Shown: positions 9,311 through 17,499 of the stretch, in pieces
Layout of the letters: the number at the start of each line of letters is the position of its first letter
Position numbering within the stretch: the stretch's first letter is position 1
Source: Variovorax paradoxus EPS
GTDB lineage: Bacteria; Pseudomonadota; Gammaproteobacteria; Burkholderiales; Burkholderiaceae_C
Length of the DNA stretch: 64,000 nt
Reading direction: 5' to 3'
Assembly: GCF_000184745.1 (NCBI RefSeq)
Contig: NC_014931.1
Span: 5,270,001 to 5,334,000, forward strand
The notes under the pieces: model-generated
What the model saw: only the letters and a program-made list of their open reading frames with translations
Databases searched by the model: none
What the model was told of the DNA's origin: nothing
Program-made: the position numbers and the translations under genes

Positions 9311-9330
9311 GTTATAACAGACGTTATATT
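9311..9330 (-). promoter_or_regulatory. Candidate operator/promoter of the TA pair
   Basis: TATAAC (9313-9318) and GTTATA (9323-9328) form a dyad with a 4-bp centre, and GTTATA also occurs at 9311-9316, giving a direct repeat 12 bp apart. On the minus strand the dyad offers TATAAC as a possible -10 box ahead of the antitoxin. AT-rich sequence is rare in this GC-rich region. AbrB-type autoregulation at this site is inference. Confidence 0.5.
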
Positions 9331-9361
9331 ACCGACGTCTCACCGCTAAAAGCAAGTCACC

Positions 9362-9979
9362 ATGCTCACCGCCAACAAACTCATGCCACAGGGCCGGGGC
9401 CTCGCGCCCGTGCTGCTCAAGCGCGCCGCCACCATCGAACTCGAATGGGACGTCCGCCAGAAAAGCCGCTTCGACGCCACCGACTCGCAGGGCCGGCAGA
9501 TCGGCATCTTCCTCGCGCGCGGCACCGCGGTGCGTGGCGGCGATGTGCTGGTGGCCGAAGACGGTTCGCTGATCCGCGTCATCGCAGCACCGCAGCCCGT
9601 GCTGCGCATCACGCACTGCACGGCCCACGGCACGCCCTTCGACCTGACGCGCGCGGCCTATCACCTGGGCAATCGGCACGTGCCGATCGAGCTCAAGCCC
9701 GACCACCTGAAGATCGAACCCGACCACGTGCTGGCCGACATGCTGCGCTCGATGCACCTGATCGTCGTCGCCGTGGAGGAAGCCTTCGAGCCCGAGGGCG
9801 GCGCCTATGGCTCGCACGAGCATTCGCATGGCGGCGGTCATGACCATGCCCACGATCACGGCCATTCGCACGGCGCCAGCAAAGGCCCGAAGCCACTCGT
9901 GCTCGCGCCGGAATTGCTCGACGACCATGCCGACCATCCGCACGGTCACGACCACAGCCACCACGGCCACTCCCACTGA
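9362..9979 (+). CDS. ureE: Urease accessory protein UreE, nickel chaperone
   Basis: A 205-residue UreE. The N-terminal peptide-binding half contains [19 protein letters not shown] and the C-terminal half the metal site region [16 protein letters not shown] and [10 protein letters not shown] long tail after about residue 150 is extremely histidine-rich ([19 protein letters not shown], then [18 protein letters not shown]), the classic nickel reservoir of many UreE proteins; here it comes in two blocks separated by a non-histidine linker. UreE hands nickel to the UreDFG-urease complex. It resumes the urease run 64 bp after the antitoxin start, so it may have its own promoter in that gap. Confidence 0.96.
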   Translation: MLTANKLMPQGRGLAPVLLKRAATIELEWDVRQKSRFDATDSQGRQIGIFLARGTAVRGGDVLVAEDGSLIRVIAAPQPVLRITHCTAHGTPFDLTRAAYHLGNRHVPIELKPDHLKIEPDHVLADMLRSMHLIVVAVEEAFEPEGGAYGSHEHSHGGGHDHAHDHGHSHGASKGPKPLVLAPELLDDHADHPHGHDHSHHGHSH

Positions 9980-9980
9980 C

Positions 9981-10661
9981 ATGCCCGAACCGGCCAGCGC
10001 CCACAGCCTCCTGCAACTCATCTGGCTGGCCTCCCCCGCCCTGCCCGTGGGCGGTTTCTCGTACTCCGAGGGCGTCGAGGCAGCGGTCGAATGGGCCGGC
10101 ATCGACTCCGAAGCCAAGGCCGCCGAATGGCTCGCCGACCAGCTGCACCTGAGCTTCGCGCGCGGCGACCTCGCGCTGGTCGCGCAGGCCATCCCCGCTT
10201 GGCGGGCGAACGACACACCGCGCATCCGTCAGCTCAACGAATGGGTCATGACCACCCGCGAATCCGCCGAGTTCTTCCTGCAGACCGAGCAGATGGGCCG
10301 CTCCTTCGTCGAGTGGCTCAAGCTGCATCACGCGGACACGGCCGAGGTCTTCAAGGACCTGCCCGCGAGCTACCCCGTGGCCTTCGCCTTCGCGCTCGGC
10401 CGCAGCGGCGCCACGGTGCACGACGGCTGCCTCGCCTTCGCCTTCGGCTGGGCCGAGAACATGGTGGCCGCCGCCGTAAAAGCCGTGCCGCTCGGCCAGA
10501 GCGCGGGCCAGCGCATCCTCGCGCGGCTGGCAAACGAAATCCCCGCGGCCGTCGACCGTGCGATGCAACTGGGCGACGACGAACGCCAAGCTTTTGCGCC
10601 CCTCCTGGCCGTGCTCTCGGCCCGCCATGAAACACAATATTCCCGCCTCTTTCGAAGCTGA
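9981..10661 (+). CDS. ureF: Urease accessory protein UreF
   Basis: A 226-residue protein with the UreF hallmarks [22 protein letters not shown] and the later [11 protein letters not shown] and QSAGQRIL stretches. UreF bridges UreD and UreG and controls fidelity of nickel insertion. The ATG at 9981 lies one base after the ureE stop, which supports this start over in-frame upstream codons inside ureE. The length is normal for the family. Because UreF acts only together with UreD, the missing ureD must be elsewhere in the genome. Confidence 0.96.
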   Translation: MPEPASAHSLLQLIWLASPALPVGGFSYSEGVEAAVEWAGIDSEAKAAEWLADQLHLSFARGDLALVAQAIPAWRANDTPRIRQLNEWVMTTRESAEFFLQTEQMGRSFVEWLKLHHADTAEVFKDLPASYPVAFAFALGRSGATVHDGCLAFAFGWAENMVAAAVKAVPLGQSAGQRILARLANEIPAAVDRAMQLGDDERQAFAPLLAVLSARHETQYSRLFRS

Positions 10662-10679
10662 CCGAACCGGACAACGCCC

Positions 10680-11330
10680 ATGACCTCCGCCCTGCACCAC
10701 ATCCCCCACCGCACCAAGAGACTGCCCCCGCTGCGCGTGGGCATCGGCGGCCCCGTCGGCTCGGGCAAGACCACGCTGCTCGAAATGCTCTGCAAGGCGA
10801 TGCGCGACAAGTACGACCTCGTGGCCATCACCAACGACATCTACACCAAGGAAGACCAGCGCCTCCTCACAGTGGCCGGCGCGCTGCCCGCCGAACGCAT
10901 CATGGGCGTGGAAACCGGCGGCTGCCCGCACACCGCGATCCGCGAAGACGCATCGATCAACCTCGAAGCCATCGACCGCATGCTCGAGGACTTTCCGGAT
11001 GCCGACGTGGTGTTCGTCGAATCCGGCGGCGACAACCTCGCGGCCACCTTCAGCCCGGAGCTCTCGGACCTCACCATCTACGTGATCGACGTGGCGGCCG
11101 GCGAAAAGATTCCGCGCAAGGGCGGCCCCGGCATCACCAAGAGCGACCTCTTCGTGATCAACAAGATCGACCTTGCACCCTACGTCGGCGCGAGCCTGGA
11201 AGTGATGGAGCAGGACACGCAGCGCATGCGCCGCCAGCGGCCCTACGTGATGACGAACCTCAAGACCCACACCGGCGTGGCCGAGGTGGTGGCCTTCATC
11301 GAGCAGCGCGGCATGCTCACCGAAGGCTGA
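10680..11330 (+). CDS. ureG: Urease accessory GTPase UreG
   Basis: A 216-residue SIMIBI-class GTPase with the P-loop [13 protein letters not shown], the metal-site region [17 protein letters not shown] (the CPH motif that binds nickel), FVESGGDNL, and the guanine-specificity motif [10 protein letters not shown]. UreG uses GTP to deliver nickel into urease. It is the last gene of the run, 18 bp after ureF, and a convergent gene follows. The sequence is standard for the family with no defects seen. Confidence 0.97.
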   Translation: MTSALHHIPHRTKRLPPLRVGIGGPVGSGKTTLLEMLCKAMRDKYDLVAITNDIYTKEDQRLLTVAGALPAERIMGVETGGCPHTAIREDASINLEAIDRMLEDFPDADVVFVESGGDNLAATFSPELSDLTIYVIDVAAGEKIPRKGGPGITKSDLFVINKIDLAPYVGASLEVMEQDTQRMRRQRPYVMTNLKTHTGVAEVVAFIEQRGMLTEG

Positions 11331-11346
11331 CAGGCTCTTTCAGCGC

Positions 11347-11874
11347 TCAGAGTTCGCTGCCGTCCCGCAACTGCCGCGCCTTGTAGACGAGCCGCACGCT
11401 CGCACGGCGCGGGTCGCTGACCTGCTGCACATAGACATCGGCGTCGCCGCTCGTCCACGCGGCGTAAGCGCTGCCCGGATCGCGCGACGCGAGTTCGTTG
11501 CCGAACACGCCGCGGCCCCATTGCACTAGCTGCCCGAATGCGGAGGCGCCGCTGTCGGGCGCGGACTGCGCCGTGGCCACGTATTCGACGCGCCGCAACT
11601 CCGACGCCGCAAAGAAGAAGGTCGGCTCGAACATCAACCCCGCCATCTCCACGGGCGCTGCGCGCCAGCTTCCGAGCAGGCCACCGGTCAGCCGCTTCGG
11701 GCGGTGCACGCGCTCGGCGGCGGGTAGTGCCGCCTGCAGTTCATCGGCCGTCATGCCGAGCCGCACGCCTGGCGGCAAGGCTTGCGCATGCAGCGCGCCG
11801 GTAGCGAGAAAAATCGCGCTCGCGGCGAGCAGACGAAGAAGAGACAAGGGGGCTGAAATTCGCACGTTCGGCAT
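11347..11874 (-). CDS. Secreted hypothetical protein
   Basis: A 175-residue product from ATG 11874; a GTG 7 codons earlier is the alternative. The N-terminus MPNVRISAPLSLLRLL has a basic start and a hydrophobic core ending at ALHAQA, a clear signal peptide. The mature protein begins LPPGVRLGMTADELQAALP, a pattern seen in small periplasmic proteins where a GMT-xxEL helix compares or binds a partner, as in BamE/SmpA-like folds. That resemblance is weak. I cannot assign a function. It converges with ureG, leaving 16 bp between the stops. Confidence 0.6.
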   Translation of the reverse strand: MPNVRISAPLSLLRLLAASAIFLATGALHAQALPPGVRLGMTADELQAALPAAERVHRPKRLTGGLLGSWRAAPVEMAGLMFEPTFFFAASELRRVEYVATAQSAPDSGASAFGQLVQWGRGVFGNELASRDPGSAYAAWTSGDADVYVQQVSDPRRASVRLVYKARQLRDGSEL

Positions 11875-11947
11875 CGAAAGGAAAAGCGGCGGCACCGTGG
11901 GACCGCGAGTATGACGCGGAGTTCCACGGCGCGGCAGCGCACGCCCT

Positions 11948-12541
11948 TCAAGCCCCAGCGATGGACTCGTGCAAAGGCAGCCGCAGCGTCAGGCCCAGTG
12001 CGCCATCGGCGTGCGGCGCCGAATAGATCCGCCCGCCATGGCGGCTCGCAATGCGTTCGCAGGCGCGCGCACTGGCTTGCGACGCGGCGTCGAGGGCATC
12101 GAAGAACCGCGCGAGCGGCGGCCGCACATCGTCTGCATCGAGATCGCGCCAATGGACGACGGCATGCCCTCGCTCCACGCGCGCAGAGACCTGCAGCGTG
12201 GCACCGGCACGCATCACGCTCGCCGCATGCGCCGCGACCTTGGACAGCAGTTCGCACAACTCCGCCTTGATGGCGAAGACGTGCACGGCTTCAGGCGGAA
12301 GCTGGATGTCGAAGCGGATGCCCGCCAAGTCCGGCGCCACACCGAGCAGCGGCCGCAGGTCCTGCACGCTGCTGGCCAGCAGCTTCTGCCTCACATCGTC
12401 GCGCGCCTGCTGCGCCATGGTGCGGGCCGATGCGCCCGCCCGCATGTTCACGACGAAGAGAGAACCCATCATCGCGACCACGCCGGCAAGGCCCAGCGCA
12501 ATGGCCACCGCAATGAAGAACCCAAGACTGCCGGAATACAT
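11948..12541 (-). CDS. Membrane-anchored protein with degenerate HATPase-like domain
   Basis: A 197-residue product from ATG 12541. One hydrophobic helix at about residues 8-31 is followed by a soluble part that resembles the ATP-binding domain of sensor kinases: ELLSKVAAHAASVM lies where the N-box helix would be, and RIASRHGGRIYSAPHADGALGLTLRLPL matches the end of such domains. The N-box asparagine and the DxG loop are missing, and there is no HisKA histidine. It may be a non-catalytic relic or a pseudo-kinase. The fold call is tentative. Its start is about 20 bp before the end of the upstream lipoprotein gene. Confidence 0.5.
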   Translation of the reverse strand: MYSGSLGFFIAVAIALGLAGVVAMMGSLFVVNMRAGASARTMAQQARDDVRQKLLASSVQDLRPLLGVAPDLAGIRFDIQLPPEAVHVFAIKAELCELLSKVAAHAASVMRAGATLQVSARVERGHAVVHWRDLDADDVRPPLARFFDALDAASQASARACERIASRHGGRIYSAPHADGALGLTLRLPLHESIAGA

Positions 12542-12558
12542 GTGTGTGCGGCCTTTCC

Positions 12559-12855
12559 TCAACGCGGCCCGGGCGCACGAAACTCGAGCGCGCCCGAGGC
12601 ACCGCGCTCGCAGCTTCCCGGCAATGCATCCGCACGCGGCCCCGGCAGCGCAGGCCGCGCACCTTCGGGCTGGCCTTCGCACAGATCCCATCGCGCCATC
12701 GGCGGCCCGTGATGCTCTAAGGACATCGGGAAAGGCGGCGGTCCGCCGCGAAACATCGGCGGCGGCCGGAGTGGCATGGGCGGCGGCAGCATGATGCAGC
12801 CCGACAGGCCGGCCGCTGCCAGCGCGCCCGCGAAGTGATGGATTCGTCGCGTCAT
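12559..12855 (-). CDS. Small proline-rich lipoprotein
   Basis: A 98-residue product. MTRRIHHFAGALAAAGLSGC has a basic start, a hydrophobic core and a lipobox LSGC (Cys20), so it is likely acylated and anchored in an envelope membrane. The next residues are unusually rich in proline and methionine (MLPPPMPLRPPPMFRGGPPPFPM); no family is recognised. The ATG at 12855 is only 2 bp from a perfect 16-bp palindrome, which implies tight control of transcription or translation at this start. The next gene on the same strand starts 17 bp after its stop. Confidence 0.5.
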   Translation of the reverse strand: MTRRIHHFAGALAAAGLSGCIMLPPPMPLRPPPMFRGGPPPFPMSLEHHGPPMARWDLCEGQPEGARPALPGPRADALPGSCERGASGALEFRAPGPR

Positions 12856-12857
12856 TT

Positions 12858-12873
12858 TTTGAATCGATTCAAA
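12858..12873. promoter_or_regulatory. Perfect 16-bp palindrome at the lipoprotein start
   Basis: TTTGAATCGATTCAAA is a perfect dyad with a central CG, the shape bound by LacI-type and some other dimeric repressors. It ends 2 bp from the ATG of the lipoprotein gene, so bound protein would block initiation directly. The regulator is unknown. Confidence 0.55.
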
Positions 12874-12883
12874 GCGTTGGCCG

Positions 12884-12927
12884 CCCGGCCGGTGCGACAG
12901 GGCGAACGCCCCGTCGCACCGGCCGGG
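12884..12927 (-). terminator. Long GC hairpin after the porin gene
   Basis: A 15-bp perfect inverted repeat (12884-12898 with 12913-12927) encloses a further GGGCG/CGCCC pairing, making one long hairpin that begins 7 bp beyond the porin stop. It probably ends the porin transcript or protects its 3' end. No uridine run follows directly on the minus strand, so a classical intrinsic terminator is not certain. Confidence 0.6.
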
Positions 12928-12934
12928 CCCGTCG

Positions 12935-14092
12935 TCAGAACGCGTGGCGGATGCCGAAGTCGTAGCCCGTCGACGAGCGAGGCAGGCCCGTGTAGCCCAC
13001 GCCCGTGCTGCCGTAGCCCGTGGTGGCCGCGGCCGTCAGGCTGCCGGTGTAGGCCGCGTCGTTGCGGTTGTTCACGCGTGCAACGGTGGCGTACAGCGCG
13101 GTGCGCTTGGAGAGGTTGTGCACATAGCCGATCGCGAACTTGTTGACGCGCGGGTCGTCGCCGGTGATGCCGACGGCGCCTTCGTTGTATCGCACCGTGG
13201 AGTACGACGCGCGGACGAGGCCCGCGCCCACCGGCATGCTCGCACCGATGAGGTAACCGTTGTAGCTGTCGTGGCTGTTGCCCACGGCGAGCGCGAACTT
13301 GTTCTGCACGTTCGAGAGTTCGCCGAAGAGCTTGACGGGCCCGAAGTCATACGACGCGCCGAGGTTGATGGTCTGCACCTTGCGCGTGAGCGAAGTGGTG
13401 TCGACCGCGACGTTCTGGCCCACCGCCAATGCGACATCGAGCGGTCCGTTCGCGTAGCCGAAGCGTCCACCGACGTAGCGGCCCGCGCTGCTGCTGGTCG
13501 CGGCGGTCGTGTCGGTGGCGCTGGTCTTTGTGTTCTCGTTCAGGCTGTACTGGACCTGGCCATAGAAGCCACCGAGGTTCGGCGGCAGGAAGTAGCCGAC
13601 CATGTTGCTCGCGCGCACATAGTTCGAGTTGGCAAGGCCCGCGCTGCTGCTCACCGAATAGATCGCGCTGGAGCCCGAACCGTTGGTGCCGAACGGATCG
13701 AACACCGTGTCGTTCCAGAAGGTGGCCGTGTAATCGCGGCCCAGCCGCAGCTCGCCGAAGCCACCGGAGAGGCTGACGGTGGAGCGGCGGTTGAAGCTCG
13801 CGATGCCGGTGGCGCCGTCGTCGTTGCTGATCGGCGATTCGAGCCAGAAGCTGGCGGCCAGGCCACCACCCAGGTCTTCCGTGCCGCGAAAGCCGATGCG
13901 GCTGGAGTTGTAGCCGGAGTTGGCAAGACTCCATTGGCTCTGCTTGCTGCTCGCACCCGTGACCGGGGCACGCGACGTGGCGCTCTGGTAGCTCACGCCG
14001 GCATCGATGACGCCGAACAAGGTAACGGACGATTGGGCAGAGGCCAGGCCGGTGACGGCCAGCGCGGCGAGTGCCGTGAGGGATTTCTTCAT
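12935..14092 (-). CDS. Outer-membrane porin, Porin_4 type
   Basis: A 385-residue protein with signal peptide MKKSLTALAALAVTGLASA and a mature start QSSVTLFGVIDAGVSYQS, the standard opening of the trimeric porins of beta-proteobacteria (OmpC/PhoE-like family). Many short amphipathic strands follow, with RIGFRGTEDLGGGLAASFWLE as the typical second block, and the last strand ends in FGIRHAF with the terminal phenylalanine needed for Bam-dependent insertion. It forms a passive channel for small solutes. Its neighbours do not point to a special substrate; a strong hairpin follows it. Confidence 0.93.
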   Translation of the reverse strand: MKKSLTALAALAVTGLASAQSSVTLFGVIDAGVSYQSATSRAPVTGASSKQSQWSLANSGYNSSRIGFRGTEDLGGGLAASFWLESPISNDDGATGIASFNRRSTVSLSGGFGELRLGRDYTATFWNDTVFDPFGTNGSGSSAIYSVSSSAGLANSNYVRASNMVGYFLPPNLGGFYGQVQYSLNENTKTSATDTTAATSSSAGRYVGGRFGYANGPLDVALAVGQNVAVDTTSLTRKVQTINLGASYDFGPVKLFGELSNVQNKFALAVGNSHDSYNGYLIGASMPVGAGLVRASYSTVRYNEGAVGITGDDPRVNKFAIGYVHNLSKRTALYATVARVNNRNDAAYTGSLTAAATTGYGSTGVGYTGLPRSSTGYDFGIRHAF

Positions 14093-14345
14093 TCAGGTTT
14101 CTCCGGGTTTTCAGCTGCTCTACATCGAGCGGCTGAACGGATGGTCTCGTCCAAATTTGGAGGAATCTGGTGGACGCCGCGTGCTTTGCATGCGGTGTTG
14201 TTTTGAGCGCACTCACCACGATGCAAGCGGCCGGCACAGCGGGGTTCGCAGCGCCGCAGCGCAGACCGCGCGCCTCCCCAAAGCAAGCACGTACTAAAAG
14301 TCTCCCAAAAGCCCAGCAATGCTTCGCCATCCCGAAGGAGTCCAC

Positions 14346-15002
14346 ATGACCATTGTTTTGCAAAGCACCCTTGCCGCATCGCTGGGCATACAGCAACTGT
14401 CCAACGCGTTCACACCCGCCTTCTCTCACCTGCGCATTCTTCGCAACCTCATCATCCCGATGCCTTCGGGATGCGCGGTTCCCACAGCGCGCATCGACGC
14501 CGTCATCGTGTGCGAGACCGGCGTGTACCTGTTCGAGATCAAGGCGTGGCGCAACGCCTTCGTCTATCGGAAGAAATCCGACGAAGCCCCGCCGCGCTGG
14601 TTCCTTCGACTCAACGGATGCACGAGAGCACGCGAAGTGAAAGACCCCGCATGGCAAGGCGGCCGCAAGACAACGCAGCTGCGCAGCCTGCTGTCCGACG
14701 ACCTGCGCCTGCAGTACTTCGTGCTCCTGCCCTGCGAAGGCGTGGCGCTCGAAGGCGTCATGCCTGCCGCCGTCATCACGCAGCAAGACCTGCCCTACAT
14801 CGCACGCCTCGTGCGCAACAACGGACGCACCGCGCGCACCTATCCGCTGCTCGATGCCCATGCCGTCGAACGCACCGTGCAGCGGCTGCTCGACATCCAG
14901 GGTGACCTGTCGATGGAGACGCATCTGCAGAACTGCCGCGAAAGAAGCGAGCAGCAACCGCCGATGCGGTGGCCCGTCATGCGTGCAATGGGATTGCAGT
15001 AG
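14346..15002 (+). CDS. NERD-domain protein
   Basis: A 218-residue product. The start at 14346 is set by an excellent AAGGAG six bases upstream. Residues about 50-75 carry ARIDAVIVCETGVYLFEIKAWR, matching the nuclease-related domain (NERD) core in which the acidic residues and the ExK of FEIK correspond to the catalytic motif of restriction-like folds. NERD proteins are predicted to act on DNA, but most are uncharacterised. No helicase, kinase or zinc-finger domain is fused to it. It stands alone upstream of a BamA-type gene, 75 bp away, with no evident functional link. Confidence 0.75.
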   Translation: MTIVLQSTLAASLGIQQLSNAFTPAFSHLRILRNLIIPMPSGCAVPTARIDAVIVCETGVYLFEIKAWRNAFVYRKKSDEAPPRWFLRLNGCTRAREVKDPAWQGGRKTTQLRSLLSDDLRLQYFVLLPCEGVALEGVMPAAVITQQDLPYIARLVRNNGRTARTYPLLDAHAVERTVQRLLDIQGDLSMETHLQNCRERSEQQPPMRWPVMRAMGLQ

Positions 15003-15077
15003 CAGCCTTTACAGGCTTTACCAAAGGCGCTGGGGAGCGTCCCATATTTCTCCGACATTGGCGAAGACCATGCGGCG

Positions 15078-17480
15078 ATGCATCTCCCCAAGTCCCTCGC
15101 GGCCATCGCTGCACTGCTCGTTTCGATGGCCGCCGTCCCCGCATGGGCCGTCGACCCTTTCACCGTTCGCGACATCCGGCTCGAAGGCCTGCAGCGCGTC
15201 GAACCCAGCACTGTTTTCACCACCCTCGGCATCAAGGCCGGCGACAACTACAGCGACGAGCGCGGCAGCGCCGCCATTCGCGCGCTGTTCGAGCTGGGCC
15301 TGTTCAAGGACGTGCGCATCGACGTCGACGGCAACGTGCTTGTGGTCATCGTGGAAGAGCGCCCCACCGTCGCCGATGTCGATTTCGTCGGCACCAAGGA
15401 ATTCGAGAAATCCGCGCTCCAGAAGGCCTTGCGCGAGATCGGACTCGCCGAAGGCCAGCCCTACGACAAGGCGCTCGCCGACCGCGCCGAGCAGGAGCTG
15501 AAACGCCAGTACGTGAGCCGCAGCCTCTACAACGCAGAGGTCGTGACCACCGTCACGCCGCTGGAGCGCAACCGCGTCAACCTCACGTTCACCGTCGTCG
15601 AAGGCGAGTCAGCACGCATCAAGAGCGTGCGCGTCGTCGGCAACAAGGCTTTCAGCGAAAGCACGCTGCTCGACCTGTTCGACCAGGACAGCGGCGGCTG
15701 GCTCGCCTGGTACACCAAGTCGAACCAGTACTCGCGCAGCAAGCTCGCCGCCGACCAGGAAACGCTGCGCTCCTACTACCTCACGCGCGGCTACCTGGAG
15801 TTCCGCATCGACTCCACGCAGGTCGCCATCTCACCGGACCGGCAGTCGCTGGACCTCACGCTCAACATCACCGAGGGCGAGAAGTTCGCAGTCGCCGGCG
15901 TGCGGCTCGAAGGCAACTACTTCGGCCGCGAAGACGAGTTCAAGACCCTCGTGACAGTGCGCCCCGGCGCGCCCTACAACGGCGAGGACGTGGCCGCCAC
16001 CACCAAGGCCTTCACCGACTACTTCGGCACCTTCGGCTACGCGTTTGCGCGCGTGAAGGCCGAGCCCGAGATCGACCGGGCCAACAACCGCGTGACGTTG
16101 GTGCTGAAGGCCGAGCCCGCGCGCCGCGTGTACGTGCGGCGACTGAACATCGGCGGCAACGCGCGCACGCGCGACGAGGTGATCCGTCGCGAGTTCCGGC
16201 AGTTCGAAGGCGCCTGGTACGACGGCAACAAGATCAAGCTCTCGCGCGACCGCGTCGACCGGCTCGGCTACTTCACCGAAGTGAACGTGGAGACCACCGA
16301 AGTACCCGGCAGCAACGACCAGATCGACCTCACGGTCAACGTGGCCGAGAAACCCACCGGCTCGCTGCAGCTGGGCGCGGGCTATTCGTCGACCGACAAG
16401 GTCTCGCTCACCTTCGGCATCACGCAGGAGAACGTGTTCGGTTCGGGCAACTACCTCGGGCTGCAGGTCAACACCAGTTCGTACAACCGCACGATCTCGC
16501 TCACCGCGACCGATCCGTACTTCACGAAGGACGGCATCTCGCGCACGCTCAACGTCTTTCACACCACCACGCGGCCCTACTACGAGGCCGACGGCAACTA
16601 CAAGCTCGCGAGCGATGGCGGCTCCGTGCGCTTCGGGCTGCCGGTGGGCGAGCTGGACACGGTGTTCCTGGGCATCGGCGTGGAGCGCTATTCGTTCACG
16701 CCCGGCACCAACGGTTCGTACACGCTGGTCGATGGCTCCTACGTCTACACCGGCACGCCGCAGGCTTATCTCGACTACTTCAAGTGCACCGGCACCGCGC
16801 CGAGCGTGGTGTGCACCGGCAGCAACGTGGTGGGCATTCCCGCGACGGTGGGCTGGTCGCGCGACGACCGCGACAGCGCGCTTGTGCCGACCACCGGGCG
16901 CCTGCAGCGCGCGAACCTCGAAGTGGGCGTGGGCAGCGCGCTGCGCTACCTGAAGACCGACTACCAATACCAGCAGTACTTCGCGCTTTCCAAGCAGTAC
17001 ACGCTGGCCGTCAACGGCCAGCTCGGCTATGCAAAGGCGCTGGGCGGCAGCACCTTCCCGATCTTCAAGAACTTCTACGCGGGCGGGCTCGGCTCGATCC
17101 GCGGCTTCGAGCAGAACTCGCTCGGGCCGGTCGATGCGGTCACGGGCGGTTCGCTCGGCGGTACGCGCAAGGCGATCTTCAACATGGAGTTCAGCACGCC
17201 CTTCCCCGGGGCGGGCAACGACCGGTCGCTCAGGCTCTACACCTTCATCGATGCGGGCAACGTGTTCGCCGACCGCACGGCCAGCATGACCGATGCGCAG
17301 TGGAAAGCGCAGAACCGCATCCGCGCCTCGGCGGGCCTGGGCATCAGCTGGATCTCGCCGCTGGGGCCGCTGCGGCTCGCGTATGCGGTGCCGCTGGCGT
17401 ACCAGAAAGCGGACACCGCCAACGGCATCGCGGCGGACCGCACGCAGCGCTTCCAGTTCCAGATCGGCACCTCCTTCTGA
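15078..17480 (+). CDS. bamA: BamA/Omp85-type outer-membrane assembly protein
   Basis: An 800-residue protein with a signal peptide ending AWA-VDPFTVRDIRLEGLQRV. About five POTRA domains (residues 25-420) precede a 16-strand barrel, whose lid loop carries GLGSIRGFEQNSLGP, equivalent to the VRGF motif; the last residue is Phe. BamA folds and inserts barrel proteins into the outer membrane. The length equals that of housekeeping BamA. The usual neighbours (rseP, skp/ompH, lpxD) are absent, so this is probably a second copy; whether another bamA exists lies outside the window. The barrel contains a cysteine pair (FKCTGTAPSVVCTG) in an outer loop. An OmpR-type regulator follows by 19 bp. Confidence 0.88.
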   Translation: MHLPKSLAAIAALLVSMAAVPAWAVDPFTVRDIRLEGLQRVEPSTVFTTLGIKAGDNYSDERGSAAIRALFELGLFKDVRIDVDGNVLVVIVEERPTVADVDFVGTKEFEKSALQKALREIGLAEGQPYDKALADRAEQELKRQYVSRSLYNAEVVTTVTPLERNRVNLTFTVVEGESARIKSVRVVGNKAFSESTLLDLFDQDSGGWLAWYTKSNQYSRSKLAADQETLRSYYLTRGYLEFRIDSTQVAISPDRQSLDLTLNITEGEKFAVAGVRLEGNYFGREDEFKTLVTVRPGAPYNGEDVAATTKAFTDYFGTFGYAFARVKAEPEIDRANNRVTLVLKAEPARRVYVRRLNIGGNARTRDEVIRREFRQFEGAWYDGNKIKLSRDRVDRLGYFTEVNVETTEVPGSNDQIDLTVNVAEKPTGSLQLGAGYSSTDKVSLTFGITQENVFGSGNYLGLQVNTSSYNRTISLTATDPYFTKDGISRTLNVFHTTTRPYYEADGNYKLASDGGSVRFGLPVGELDTVFLGIGVERYSFTPGTNGSYTLVDGSYVYTGTPQAYLDYFKCTGTAPSVVCTGSNVVGIPATVGWSRDDRDSALVPTTGRLQRANLEVGVGSALRYLKTDYQYQQYFALSKQYTLAVNGQLGYAKALGGSTFPIFKNFYAGGLGSIRGFEQNSLGPVDAVTGGSLGGTRKAIFNMEFSTPFPGAGNDRSLRLYTFIDAGNVFADRTASMTDAQWKAQNRIRASAGLGISWISPLGPLRLAYAVPLAYQKADTANGIAADRTQRFQFQIGTSF

Positions 17481-17499
17481 AGAAAGAAAGGACAACGCC

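Noticed and set aside
14093..14345. Possible small gene in the 253-bp gap between porin and NERD genes.
   Set aside because: Open frames here lack start signals and recognisable features; the gap more likely holds the porin promoter, for which no clear boxes were found.
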